Of a stretch of DNA of 64,000 bases, positions 55,283 through 63,222 are shown piece by piece. The stretch comes from an uncultured Paraprevotella sp. (GTDB lineage: Bacteria > Bacteroidota > Bacteroidia > Bacteroidales > Bacteroidaceae): assembly GCA_944321345.1 (NCBI GenBank), contig CALUKY010000005.1, forward strand, positions 1 through 64,000, written 5' to 3'. The translations under genes were made by a program, and so were the position numbers. Every line of letters begins with the position of its first letter. Position 1 is the stretch's first letter. Below the pieces are notes generated by a model. That model was not told the origin of the DNA. It searched no databases and worked only from the letters and a program-made list of their open reading frames with translations.

Positions 55283-55534
55283 ATGGCTTGTGACTGTTAT
55301 AATAGAGTTAAAGACTTAATCCGTGAAAAAACCGGAGATCCGAAAGCATCTTTCAATGGGATGGTAGTGATAGATAAGAATGGAGCTAGATGGATTCCAA
55401 CGATTGAGATATTTTATCATAAAAAGAAGAAAGATGGAACTTTTAACAAGAACCTCAGTAAAATGGATTTATCCTATGAATACTGTCCGTTTTGCGGTAA
55501 AAAATTAGAAGAAGATTACGAAGAGGAGGATTAG
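55283..55534 (+). CDS. Small zinc-ribbon-like protein
   Basis: An 83-residue protein with CDC near the start and a C-terminal YCPFCGKKLEED. The CPFCG half is typical of treble-clef or zinc-ribbon knuckles, with the CDC pair (Cys 3, Cys 5) as possible second half. It ends in a Glu-rich tail. Function unknown; similar small proteins are common in phage early regions. Confidence 0.55.
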   Translation: MACDCYNRVKDLIREKTGDPKASFNGMVVIDKNGARWIPTIEIFYHKKKKDGTFNKNLSKMDLSYEYCPFCGKKLEEDYEEED

Positions 55535-55536
55535 CT

Positions 55537-55941
55537 ATGAACAATATAAACTTAGGAATACCATGCAACACTGATTGTCCTCAGTACTGTTCCGGAACAT
55601 GCCCATTTGATGGGTATAGTCAAGAATCATGCCCCCGATGGCGAGCTGTACTCAAGGATATAAAGTATATTATTGATGCAATCAATATCCTGGATAAATA
55701 TTTCGATGATTATGCAGCCATGCATGACGATATCTCAAGAATTATCGTGTCATACGATCATGGCCTATTCATTATTAATGTAGAAATGAAAACATTTGAT
55801 GTTGCAGTCAAGTGGCCGATTCCTGCCGAAATGGAAACTCTTGAAAGCAACGGAAGTAAAACTGACTACATATACATGAAAGTCAGACATATCATAGATC
55901 GAATATTAAAAGGAGACTCTGATAAAACTAAAGTTCAATAA
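55537..55941 (+). CDS. Cysteine-rich N-terminus hypothetical protein
   Basis: A 134-residue protein beginning 2 bases after the previous stop. The N-terminal 33 residues hold five to six cysteines (CNTDCPQYCSGTCPF, then SCPRW) that could bind metal. The remainder is a helix-strand domain (YIIDAINILDKYFDDYAAMHDDISRI). No family recognised. Confidence 0.5.
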   Translation: MNNINLGIPCNTDCPQYCSGTCPFDGYSQESCPRWRAVLKDIKYIIDAINILDKYFDDYAAMHDDISRIIVSYDHGLFIINVEMKTFDVAVKWPIPAEMETLESNGSKTDYIYMKVRHIIDRILKGDSDKTKVQ

Positions 55942-55964
55942 ATAACTGATTAATTGGTAGAATT

Positions 55965-56255
55965 ATGACGACACATGACTTTTTTTATTTGGCTTTTGCC
56001 ATTATTGGTTTTTGGGTTCTATTGCTTATACAGCGATACTTCCAGACACGACATATTTATCGAGGACCTGTCACTCGAGAAATAGGAAAAGCATATTATA
56101 CGATCATTGGCCCTCTGATTAAGCTTGAGGTACGCAGATATATCGATTCAGGAACTTCCTTCGATATCCGGAACCATCAGATGGGTATATACTTCGAAAC
56201 GGAAACCGATGCAAAGCAACGCATTCAGGAAATCGAAAACTTCAACAAGGGATGA
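55965..56255 (+). CDS. Small membrane-anchored hypothetical protein
   Basis: A 96-residue protein with one N-terminal membrane helix (FFYLAFAIIGFWVLLLIQRYF) and a soluble C-terminal part ending FETETDAKQRIQEIENFNKG. It is the last gene before the repeat-rich non-coding region. Function unknown. Confidence 0.55.
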   Translation: MTTHDFFYLAFAIIGFWVLLLIQRYFQTRHIYRGPVTREIGKAYYTIIGPLIKLEVRRYIDSGTSFDIRNHQMGIYFETETDAKQRIQEIENFNKG

Positions 56256-56444
56256 CATTCAGCGGGTGTCGGCATTGCCGGCATCCGCTGCCGTGCATTC
56301 TTTGAGTGCCGACAGCCAGACATTCCTCCTGATCACAGTCAAGCATCTGCTTATTGGTGACTTCTCCTAAACAAAAATCCCCCGGGCCCCCTACCCTATA
56401 AAAGAGATTTTTTAAAGAGCCTTTGAAAAACGGCGAAAACCCCG

Positions 56445-56729
56445 ACCAACGGACCAACAGACCAACGGGGCGTGAATTTTTCAATATAATTTATGGATAA
56501 TATATTGATATATAGATAAATACTTCTTGTTGGTTGGTTGTTGGTTTTACGTTGGTTCGTTGGTTTTAGGGGGTGTTTTGTTGGTTTTAGGTGTTCTTAA
56601 CACTTTGTGTTAAAACCAACAGATAGGGGTTCTGTTGGTCTGTTGGTCGCTCTGTTGGTCGGATGATAAATGCTTAAATCTCTTATTTTCAAATATTTAT
56701 TATTTCTGTTGGTCTGTTGGTCGGTTGGT
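56445..56729. repeat. GTTGGT/ACCAAC iteron-like array
   Basis: Sixteen copies of GTTGGT in 285 bases. Four are inverted: ACCAAC at 56445, 56453, 56461 and 56615. Twelve are direct: 56529, 56533, 56540, 56551, 56559, 56580, 56634, 56642, 56654, 56708, 56716 and 56724. Many lie exactly 8 bases apart: the three left copies (GACCAACR units), 56551-56559, 56634-56642, and 56708-56716-56724 (TGTTGGTC units). Opposed arrays flank an AT-rich segment. Fits iterons of a replication origin; other multi-site binding is possible. Confidence 0.8.
56580..56620. repeat. Hairpin within the GTTGGT array
   Basis: GTTGGTTTTA (56580-56589) and TAAAACCAAC (56611-56620) are perfect 10-bp inverted arms, with a nested GTGTT-CTT-AACAC hairpin inside. 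It is built from the array units themselves. Could be a cruciform or a terminator of the early operon. Confidence 0.65.
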
Positions 56730-56757
56730 CGGCAAAAATCACAAAAAATAAAATCAC

Positions 56758-57339
56758 ATGAAAAATAAAACTCACTACTGTAATCTGAAGGTGACTCCTT
56801 ATGTCTATCATTACTTACTCCGCAACTATGGTGTCACATGTAAACTGCCCGATGCGGTTAGTTTTTCAAAGGATCCTGTTCTTCGTCGTATCATCACCTC
56901 GATGATAAAGGCTCCCAGCAATCGATATAACAAGCGCCAGCTGGGCTACAAGTTCACAAAGCGTACCTGTCAGGTTAGCATTGTCGTTCCTGAAGCGACT
57001 CACTCTGGTTGGCTGCTGACAGATACAGATGCCTCTGATCTTGCACTTATCCTTGAGCGACGTTGCCATGCCATTATGATTGCATACATCAATATGCACT
57101 TGATTTTTGCGTCGACGCTGAAGGAATGCATTCTTGACTTCCAGAAAAAATTTGGTTTTTCTGAGGATGTCTGGAGCTATGATACGATTCGCCGAATATA
57201 CAATCGGGACAATACTTTTGATCGATACAACGTCAAAAACTTTATTTTCCGCGAATTTAACAAAATTTATACTGTGCAAATGAGACGCGCAGGGCTACTT
57301 TATCAACAACTAAATGACATTGAAAATGAAACATTATGA
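56758..57339 (+). CDS. Basic hypothetical protein next to the repeat array
   Basis: A 193-residue basic protein (MKNKTHYCNLKVTPYVYHYL) starting 29 bases after the last array copy. It has mixed helix/strand composition with many Arg/Lys/Tyr. FGFSEDVWSYDTIRRIYNRDN near residues 140-160 could be a helix-turn-helix or a DNA-contacting segment. No catalytic motif. By position it is the first candidate for a protein that binds the array, or a late-gene activator. Not identified as any known family. Confidence 0.6.
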   Translation: MKNKTHYCNLKVTPYVYHYLLRNYGVTCKLPDAVSFSKDPVLRRIITSMIKAPSNRYNKRQLGYKFTKRTCQVSIVVPEATHSGWLLTDTDASDLALILERRCHAIMIAYINMHLIFASTLKECILDFQKKFGFSEDVWSYDTIRRIYNRDNTFDRYNVKNFIFREFNKIYTVQMRRAGLLYQQLNDIENETL

Positions 57340-57805
57340 TGAATCAAATGATCAGCGGGGAGGCTTGTCATATCTGTATGTAATTCCGCTTACCTCCTTC
57401 CTTCGGTACCGACATGATTACCTTACCGGCCTGGATCATCCGGAGTTTACCCGTCGGACCGACATTATCCAGCTTCCGGTGAGTGAGGGTACAGAATGGA
57501 GCGAAGAAGAAAAAATCACCTCGGGTGGGCATCTCTACTCGATTAAAATCAACGGAACGCTCAAGAAAAGCGACCGTATCGGCCCTCATCTTCTTCGGGA
57601 ACTAGAATGTGGCAGCTGGATGGTCCTGCACGTCGATAGCCTCGGAGTTTGCCGGATGTCAGGTTCTGAAGAAGTTCCTATGCGTTTCGAACTGACCTCG
57701 AAATCCGGATCAGCGCCTTCTTCCTCTAACATTCGCTCTTTCACATTCTCCTGTTCACAGGCTGCTCCTTCAGTAATTTGCTCCGTAGATCTTCCTATAT
57801 TATAA
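57326..57805 (+). CDS. Hypothetical phage protein, ~159 residues
   Basis: A protein starting at ATG 57326 (an in-frame ATG at 57314 adds four residues), overlapping the previous gene by 14 bases. Beta-rich segments with SGGHLYSIKINGTLKK and GSWMVLHVDSLGVCRMSGSEEVPMRFELTSKSG suggest a compact beta-domain. The C-terminus is Ser-rich. It ends before a strong terminator and the head gene module. It could be a minor structural protein; not proven. Confidence 0.55.
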   Translation: MKHYDESNDQRGGLSYLYVIPLTSFLRYRHDYLTGLDHPEFTRRTDIIQLPVSEGTEWSEEEKITSGGHLYSIKINGTLKKSDRIGPHLLRELECGSWMVLHVDSLGVCRMSGSEEVPMRFELTSKSGSAPSSSNIRSFTFSCSQAAPSVICSVDLPIL

Positions 57806-57810
57806 GGATA

Positions 57811-57856
57811 AACTCCCCTTCCTTTTGTCCTCGTGAAGGGGAGTTCTTTTTTTTTA
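57811..57856 (+). terminator. Terminator before the head genes
   Basis: AACTCCCCTT pairs with AAGGGGAGTT (57811-57820 with 57836-57845), followed by C and eight or more T's. It separates the preceding genes from the capsid module. Confidence 0.9.
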
Positions 57857-57884
57857 TTTTGTAGGCGTATAAGTTGTATAAGCG

Positions 57885-58961
57885 ATGAATGAGATTATTG
57901 TAGACTTGAACGGTGTGATCGATGATTATGGTTATTTCCGTTCACAGGTGAATTATCATCTGCAAAGAAATGTCGGACAACCGGTTCGCCTACGCCTGAA
58001 TTCTTATGGTGGTTCAGTGGGCGAAGCTCTTGCCATTTCCAAACTTCTGGAACAGCATGGGCAAGTCACCGTTGAGTTGATGGGCTTTGCAGCTTCTGCT
58101 GCCACCTGGATGGGCTTTTCCGCTCAGTGCGTCGAAATGCACGAGGATACGCTTTGGCTGTGCCACAAGTGTTCTTTGCCGGTTACGGAATGGGGGTATA
58201 AGAATGCTGACGAGCTACAGGCTCTTATTGAGGATCTGACGAACCAGAAAAAATCCGCTGAAGTGATTGATCTGACGATCGCCAAAAAGTATCTTGACCG
58301 TTGCAAGGAAAAGAAGAAAACTTTGCAGGACATTCTGGATCTGATGAAAGAGGAGCGTTATCTCTCCCCTGAAGACTGTCTGGAATGGGGCTTCGTCGAT
58401 AAGGTTATCCCGGGAATCAATAAAAGCCAGGTTAAGAATCTTCTTCCTATTGTTAATGCCATGCATTTCCCACCTCTTCCGGAACGATTGCTTCCTAAGT
58501 CCCCGGAATCCAATTATAATGCAATGGACCGCTTTTTTGAGCGTTTGGGCAATTTCTTTTCCGGCAAAAAAACAGACGATACCACACCTACACCACAAAC
58601 ACAAAATGAAACAGTTATGAATGAACAGTTTACCAGCGTGAATCAGTTACTGAATGTAACGGGATTCACAGAAAAAGATGGTCAGGTCACTTTGACTGTC
58701 TCTCAGCTGCAGACGATCAATGCGGCACTTGAGTCTATTTCATCTGCGGAGAAGGCTTTAGATCAGATTTCAGACCACGTTAAAAACATTGATGGCTTGG
58801 CCAACAAAGTCAATGCGCTGAAACTGGTTCTTGATCGCATTCCGGTCAGTTCTCCAGGCAACAACATCCCGAATAACCAGAGTGAAAACCCTATCGACTC
58901 AAGCAACATGAATGATCCGGTCAATACTTTTGCCCGTAAATTCAAGAAACGTAACAAATAA
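57885..58961 (+). CDS. Head maturation protease (ClpP/S14-like) with scaffold-like C-terminus
   Basis: A 358-residue protein. The N-terminal ~195 residues are a ClpP-fold serine protease: NSYGGSVGEALA (oxyanion region, residues 39-50), nucleophile S71 in GFAASAATWMG, and catalytic H94 in LWLCHKCSLP. It matures phage capsids by cleaving the scaffold. From ~220 on, a low-complexity linker and coiled-coil/Asn-Ser-rich region ending FARKFKKRNK looks like scaffold. An in-frame ATG at 58617 could start a separate 114-residue scaffold. It precedes the major capsid gene by 11 bases. Confidence 0.85.
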   Translation: MNEIIVDLNGVIDDYGYFRSQVNYHLQRNVGQPVRLRLNSYGGSVGEALAISKLLEQHGQVTVELMGFAASAATWMGFSAQCVEMHEDTLWLCHKCSLPVTEWGYKNADELQALIEDLTNQKKSAEVIDLTIAKKYLDRCKEKKKTLQDILDLMKEERYLSPEDCLEWGFVDKVIPGINKSQVKNLLPIVNAMHFPPLPERLLPKSPESNYNAMDRFFERLGNFFSGKKTDDTTPTPQTQNETVMNEQFTSVNQLLNVTGFTEKDGQVTLTVSQLQTINAALESISSAEKALDQISDHVKNIDGLANKVNALKLVLDRIPVSSPGNNIPNNQSENPIDSSNMNDPVNTFARKFKKRNK

Positions 58962-58972
58962 ACCTTACTACT

Positions 58973-59965
58973 ATGGCTGAAATGGATATGAAATCCCCTA
59001 TTGACATTTCCGAGGTAATCGGTGCTGTCAGAGAGCATCAGGACCTGTTAACCGCGCTCGATGCCGAAGATGCAGCTTCTGTTCTGCAGCATTTCACTCC
59101 TATTCCTGGAGTGAAAGACTCTATTGTCCTGGGTAGAACCACCCTGATGAAAATCTCCCGTAAATACACCGGGCAGTTTATTGGAAGTAAAGAAGCCGGC
59201 AAAATTGTTCCTCGTACATTGACCGTACATCCTTGTGTGATGGAAATGGACGATGAACCAGAGCGTTACCGTCGTACATACATCACCGAAGTGGCAGGCG
59301 GCTTGAATCCGGAATCTCATCCTTTTGAAATTTGGCTGATCAATTACGGTATCAAGTGTGCTTCTCAAGAACTGCACGATGTGATCATGATCGCAGATCT
59401 TAACTCTGAACAGAGTGAATTAAAAGACTCTTTTGATGGCGTGGGTACTATTCTGATGGACGAAAAGACCGCGACCAATATTTCGGCAGAGAAGGGTAAT
59501 ATGATTACAACCGAAGAGTTCAGTCGTGCCAACATCGGTGATGAGCTGCTGAAGATTTACCGCAACATGCCGAACACATTCCGCAACAAGACGGACATCA
59601 AGATGTTTTTATCTTCCGATTTGGGCGATATGTATGACGACTGGCTGGCTGATCAGGGTGTTTTTGTTTTGGGTAGCAATGCAGAAACGGCAGATACCAA
59701 GTATCTGCGTAACACCAAAGGCAAGGTTGAACTGGTCCGTCTGACGAATCTTCCAGAAGGTTCACAGCTCGTCATCCTCACGACCAAACAGAACATCTGC
59801 TATGGTTACGACGATCCTTCAGACTTTTCTTCCTTGACTCCGTTCAACTCGGGCAACCCTTACCACTTTACCGCTGCCGGTAAGTATGTATTAGGCTTCC
59901 AGTTCGTGTCATTGGATAAGTCAGAATTGTGTATTAACGACAAGCCGCTGACTCCGGCTGACTAA
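58973..59965 (+). CDS. Probable major capsid protein
   Basis: A 330-residue protein immediately after the head protease, where the major capsid protein is expected. It has no signal or enzyme motif. It is acidic and globular, with an N-terminal helix (DISEVIGAVREHQDLLTALDAEDAASVLQ) and a domain with long loops (RTLTVHPCVMEMDDEPERYRRTYITEVAGG). The length is typical of HK97-fold capsid proteins, but I cannot assign the fold with certainty from sequence alone. Confidence 0.7.
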   Translation: MAEMDMKSPIDISEVIGAVREHQDLLTALDAEDAASVLQHFTPIPGVKDSIVLGRTTLMKISRKYTGQFIGSKEAGKIVPRTLTVHPCVMEMDDEPERYRRTYITEVAGGLNPESHPFEIWLINYGIKCASQELHDVIMIADLNSEQSELKDSFDGVGTILMDEKTATNISAEKGNMITTEEFSRANIGDELLKIYRNMPNTFRNKTDIKMFLSSDLGDMYDDWLADQGVFVLGSNAETADTKYLRNTKGKVELVRLTNLPEGSQLVILTTKQNICYGYDDPSDFSSLTPFNSGNPYHFTAAGKYVLGFQFVSLDKSELCINDKPLTPAD

Positions 59966-59977
59966 AAACTAATTGAT

Positions 59978-60574
59978 ATGGCTACTAAACCAACACAACC
60001 CTGTGTCGCACTGGCCGACTTGATGGACTCGGTAAACTGTGTAGACTTAGACAATAGAGCCGGTGTTGCAACTGAGTTGCTCATCGGACTGGCCGACGAA
60101 GTTGCCACATGGCCGGATCTTCCAGCTCCAGAAGCTGAAACGCCTCTTACTTTCGCTGAAGCTGCCGTATGGGATGGCGCTCTCGCCTTCAATGAAGGCT
60201 GCTGTATGTATCGCGTTACCTTCACGGATGAACAGGCGGAGCTCAAGATTACAGAAGCTGGAGAAAACGGTAATGAAGTTGTTCTTTACGAGCTGGATCT
60301 GTCCCGATATCGTATGTCCAAGGAGTTCTTTGGCTTCTTGAATGCCATTAAGGGCCGCAGACTGGTTCTGATTGTTACCGACAAGAACGGCAACAAATAC
60401 CTGATGGGCGATAAACTGGCTCCAGCTCGTAAGGTGGCTGGCGACGGCGGAACCTCTGGCCGTGCGGCTACCGATGTCAACAAGCACTCGATCAAGTTCC
60501 AATATTACTGCCCTCGTTACCTGATGTACGATGGCGAAACGGATTCTCTTCTTAAACCCGCCGGTGCTGGATGA
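59978..60574 (+). CDS. Probable phage structural protein
   Basis: A 198-residue protein 12 bases after the capsid gene, without membrane or enzyme motifs. It contains beta-rich stretches (VVLYELDLSRYRM, RRLVLIVTDKNGNKYLMGDKLAPARKV) and a Gly-rich loop. The position suggests a head decoration or head-tail connector protein. It ends just before a strong terminator. Confidence 0.55.
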   Translation: MATKPTQPCVALADLMDSVNCVDLDNRAGVATELLIGLADEVATWPDLPAPEAETPLTFAEAAVWDGALAFNEGCCMYRVTFTDEQAELKITEAGENGNEVVLYELDLSRYRMSKEFFGFLNAIKGRRLVLIVTDKNGNKYLMGDKLAPARKVAGDGGTSGRAATDVNKHSIKFQYYCPRYLMYDGETDSLLKPAGAG

Positions 60575-60609
60575 TCATTCAGTACTTAATTGTTATCTAT
60601 CTTCATGTG

Positions 60610-60641
60610 AGGCAGTCCATCCCCGGACTGCCTTTTTTTTG
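60610..60641 (+). terminator. Terminator after capsid genes
   Basis: AGGCAGTCC pairs with GGACTGCCT (60610-60618 with 60625-60633), then eight T's. Confidence 0.9.
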
Positions 60642-60667
60642 TCCTTATTCCGCACCTGTTTTCGCAC

Positions 60668-60675
60668 TATATTTG
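60668..60675 (+). promoter_or_regulatory. -7 box for the packaging-region genes
   Basis: TATATTTG matches TAnnTTTG, 25 bases before ATG 60701. It lies just after the terminator, so a new transcript may begin here. Confidence 0.45.
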
Positions 60676-60700
60676 GTATGTTAATTTTATTTGTTTGTAT

Positions 60701-61576
60701 ATGCAGAAAACTAATTATTCAGAGCATCGCAAAGCTGCTATTGCTTGGATGAACTCAAAAAGAGATTTCAATCAAGGTATTCAGGTCCTCGAGACATCCG
60801 GTTTCCGCCCTGTCGTTGTAGCCAACCTGAAAAAACGCGGTGTCAATGCTCCGGCAGCAATGGCCAGACTGAAACATTTGATGCGCACGTTGATTAATGC
60901 CTGGGCACAACCGGGAGATGTTTGGGACGATACCGATCTGGAAGCTGGTATCCTCAACGGCAAGAAGATCACAGAAGATACGCCTGAACATGGACACATG
61001 AGCCTGATGGAAGCTTATGACGCTCTTAACTCCGGTCAGTTGGAACATTATCCGACTGAGGTTAAGAATATCATACTCGATTATCGCAATGCCTATGTGC
61101 AACGTGAAATGCTGCATCGGGAACTTGCAGAATTGGGTGAGGATAACACTGAGGAACTGTGTCAGCTTCGCAAAGAGAAGTCAGACCAAATGGCTGCCTT
61201 AGATTCGCGCCTTGAGGAACTTTATCCTCAGTTTATTGCTTATGTAGAAGATAAAAAGATACCTACTCCGGAAGATCCTGCTGAGGATAAAACTTCAGAT
61301 CCGGAGAAAGTCGATGACAAGCCTGCAGAAGAGGAAGAGGATGATAATTCGGTCGACTATGACCAGACGCCGCTCGACGACCTCAAGAAACTCAAGAAGT
61401 CCTTGAGTACAAAAGTCATCCGCGCAGTGAATCGTCTGAGATATCAGCAAGAAACCAAAGCCGAAAGTGAAAACCCGATGCCGGACGGTCCGGAGAGAGT
61501 CAAGTATGAAACCAAAATCCGCCGTTTGTCTGCCCAGATTGAAGAAATTAAAATGGCCATCGCCAAACACGGATGA
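60701..61576 (+). CDS. Acidic coiled-coil phage protein
   Basis: A 291-residue soluble protein from ATG 60701 (TTG two codons earlier). It is helical throughout. Charged coiled-coil segments around residues 140-170 (MLHRELAELGEDNTEELCQLRKE) precede a Glu/Asp/Lys-rich linker (EDPAEDKTSDPEKVDDK and following acidic run) and a final helix (KYETKIRRLSAQIEEIKMAIA). The stop overlaps the next start (ATGA). Function unknown; placement suggests a virion-morphogenesis or packaging accessory protein. Confidence 0.6.
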   Translation: MQKTNYSEHRKAAIAWMNSKRDFNQGIQVLETSGFRPVVVANLKKRGVNAPAAMARLKHLMRTLINAWAQPGDVWDDTDLEAGILNGKKITEDTPEHGHMSLMEAYDALNSGQLEHYPTEVKNIILDYRNAYVQREMLHRELAELGEDNTEELCQLRKEKSDQMAALDSRLEELYPQFIAYVEDKKIPTPEDPAEDKTSDPEKVDDKPAEEEEDDNSVDYDQTPLDDLKKLKKSLSTKVIRAVNRLRYQQETKAESENPMPDGPERVKYETKIRRLSAQIEEIKMAIAKHG

Positions 61577-62157
61577 CTTTAGTTTCTTGCCTACCGATTG
61601 ATTTTTCGGAGCAGACGGCTTCCGAGCTGTCTGTTCCGAGCATTGATCTTTCCGGTTGTGATGACGAGCAGCTGGTTGAGCGGATCAGTTCTCCTCCTGG
61701 ATTGGGCGCTTTACGGCAGAACTCGATAAAGCATTACTATTCGACCGGTGCCTTTAACTTGATTCAGTTGGTAATGTATATCCTCAAGCAGACCGGCCCG
61801 GCTCATGTATTCCTGGCAACTTACTCGATATCGGACCGCTCGATCACGGCGCTCAAGCGCCATCTGGACCAAGGTATAATCCGCTCCATCCGGTTCTTGC
61901 TGGATAATCGCGTTCGCTCTATTTCCCCAAAACCTTTTGATCACTTGATCACTTCTTTCCCGGACAGCGTCCGCTGTCGCGCGATACATGCCAAGGTTGC
62001 TTTGATTTATAATGATCAATGGCAGATATCGGTTGTCGGCAGCCAGAATGCCACCCACAATCCGAAACTGGAGAGGGGTATCATCCACTCCCTGCCGGAA
62101 GTTTTTGAATTCGATTATAAAATCTTATCTGATGAATTTAACTCAGGAACAGCTTAA
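61573..62157 (+). CDS. Phospholipase D-like domain protein
   Basis: A 194-residue protein with one half-site like that of the PLD superfamily: AIHAKVALIYNDQWQISVVGSQNATHNPKLERGII has the HxK of the HKD motif (HAK), a slightly displaced Asp and the downstream GSxN/T motif. Proteins with one HKD motif (for example Nuc) act as homodimers, as nucleases or phosphodiesterases. The N-terminal ~50 residues are unassigned. It is coupled to the previous gene by ATGA and overlaps the next gene by 26 bases. Whether the displaced Asp leaves it active is unknown. Confidence 0.7.
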   Translation: MTLVSCLPIDFSEQTASELSVPSIDLSGCDDEQLVERISSPPGLGALRQNSIKHYYSTGAFNLIQLVMYILKQTGPAHVFLATYSISDRSITALKRHLDQGIIRSIRFLLDNRVRSISPKPFDHLITSFPDSVRCRAIHAKVALIYNDQWQISVVGSQNATHNPKLERGIIHSLPEVFEFDYKILSDEFNSGTA

Positions 62158-62413
62158 AATCGTAAAAGAGATGGCTTATCGCCTGATCTCTCCGGAACTC
62201 ATTGCCATTAATCTTGAAGTCGATGTGTATGACTTCAAGATGGCGCTAGAAGCCGACGGCCCCATCCGGACCGCCTTCTTCTCCGGCTATTTGCAGCAGC
62301 TGATCGAAACGCGCGACGCACTGATCAAATCCGCTCACAATGGCAGTAATCCCGCCCAGCTGGAACTTCTGAAATTCATCCGCGATTTGAACAGACAGAT
62401 GAAATATGGCTAA
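62132..62413 (+). CDS. Small HTH-like phage protein
   Basis: A 93-residue protein from ATG 62132, overlapping the PLD-like gene by 26 bases. LISPELIAINLEVDVYDFKMALEADG resembles a helix-turn-helix, and the C-terminal half is helical (QLELLKFIRDLNRQMKYG). The position before the terminase genes and small size suggest a packaging-site or regulatory DNA-binding protein. It overlaps the next gene by 8 bases. Confidence 0.55.
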   Translation: MNLTQEQLKIVKEMAYRLISPELIAINLEVDVYDFKMALEADGPIRTAFFSGYLQQLIETRDALIKSAHNGSNPAQLELLKFIRDLNRQMKYG

Positions 62414-62990
62414 AAAAGGAACACCTTCACTGAGCGAACAGCGTTATGAAGTGATTCAGGCCCACATTCTGGATCCGGAACACTCTCCGCTTCCGGAGAA
62501 TCTTCGTGAGCAGTTCAACCGGGTGCTGCAGGTGGCTCGTCTTATCGATGATTATCCTGATGATAACCACATCATCAACCTGATGATGACCAAATATCGG
62601 GTGAGCCAGACGCAGATCCGCAAAGACATCGCGCTCGCCAAAGAACTTTTTAAGACCAATCACACCTTTGACTGGGACTTCTGGCAAGCCTGGCAGATCA
62701 AGGACCAGCTGGAGCTGATCCAAGAGTGCAAGTTGCGCGGCGACCTGAAGAACTGGAATGCGGCCAAAAAAGTGTTGGCGGTCATGATCGGCCAGAAGCC
62801 GGAGGCTGTAGATGATCCTCGGCGCATGGAGAAGAACGTCTTCAATGTCCAGGTGAACTATAACGGCCAGACATTGAATATTGACCTCGATAAGATCCGG
62901 AATCTACCGGCCAATGTAAAGCAGGATATCCTGCAGCAGTTGTATAGTTCGGTCGATGACATCACCGCCGAAGAGATTATGAACACATAA
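62406..62990 (+). CDS. Candidate terminase small subunit
   Basis: A 194-residue protein two genes before the large terminase. It is helical with a possible DNA-binding N-terminal half (YRVSQTQIRKDIALAKELF, HTH-like) and a central helical bundle (DQLELIQECKLRGDLKNWNAAKKVLAVMI). The size and position fit a terminase small subunit, which recognises the packaging site. I do not see a diagnostic motif, so this is an inference from context. Confidence 0.6.
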   Translation: MAKKGTPSLSEQRYEVIQAHILDPEHSPLPENLREQFNRVLQVARLIDDYPDDNHIINLMMTKYRVSQTQIRKDIALAKELFKTNHTFDWDFWQAWQIKDQLELIQECKLRGDLKNWNAAKKVLAVMIGQKPEAVDDPRRMEKNVFNVQVNYNGQTLNIDLDKIRNLPANVKQDILQQLYSSVDDITAEEIMNT

Positions 62991-63000
62991 TTTTTTAAAT

Positions 63001-63216
63001 ATGGAACGATTAACGAATAAAGAGCTGGTTGCTTACTGGATGGACCAGCGCAAAGTAAATGATATTATTATCCGTCCGACGAAGATTGTGATTCAGGTTC
63101 GCAAGTCTATGACTCCCGCAGAAGCTGATAAGCTAGTCGAACAGTGTGGCCACACTAAAGATGCACAGGCAGGAGTCAGCAATGGCCAGCATTACATCAT
63201 TATTTCGAGATATTAA
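63001..63216 (+). CDS. Small phage protein, 71 residues
   Basis: A short protein between the candidate small terminase and the large terminase. Beta-strand and helix alternate (NDIIIRPTKIVIQVRKSMTPAEADKLVEQ). No motif recognised. Likely real because it fills a tight gap (10 bases before, 6 after). Confidence 0.5.
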   Translation: MERLTNKELVAYWMDQRKVNDIIIRPTKIVIQVRKSMTPAEADKLVEQCGHTKDAQAGVSNGQHYIIISRY

Positions 63217-63222
63217 CGGCCT

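Larger units (their letters stand above)
56256..56757. other. Non-coding region, candidate phage origin
   Basis: The gap holds no gene. Its last ~290 bases carry the GTTGGT/ACCAAC array, an AT-rich core near 56476-56522 and a hairpin at 56580-56620. The first ~180 bases (56256-56440) include GGCATTGCCGGCATCC-like GC-rich text and a run CCCCCGGGCCCCC but no recognised element. Confidence 0.6.

Noticed and set aside
56445-56729. CRISPR array
   Set aside because: Repeats are only 6-8 bp, unevenly spaced and in both orientations, with no spacers of constant size and no cas genes nearby.
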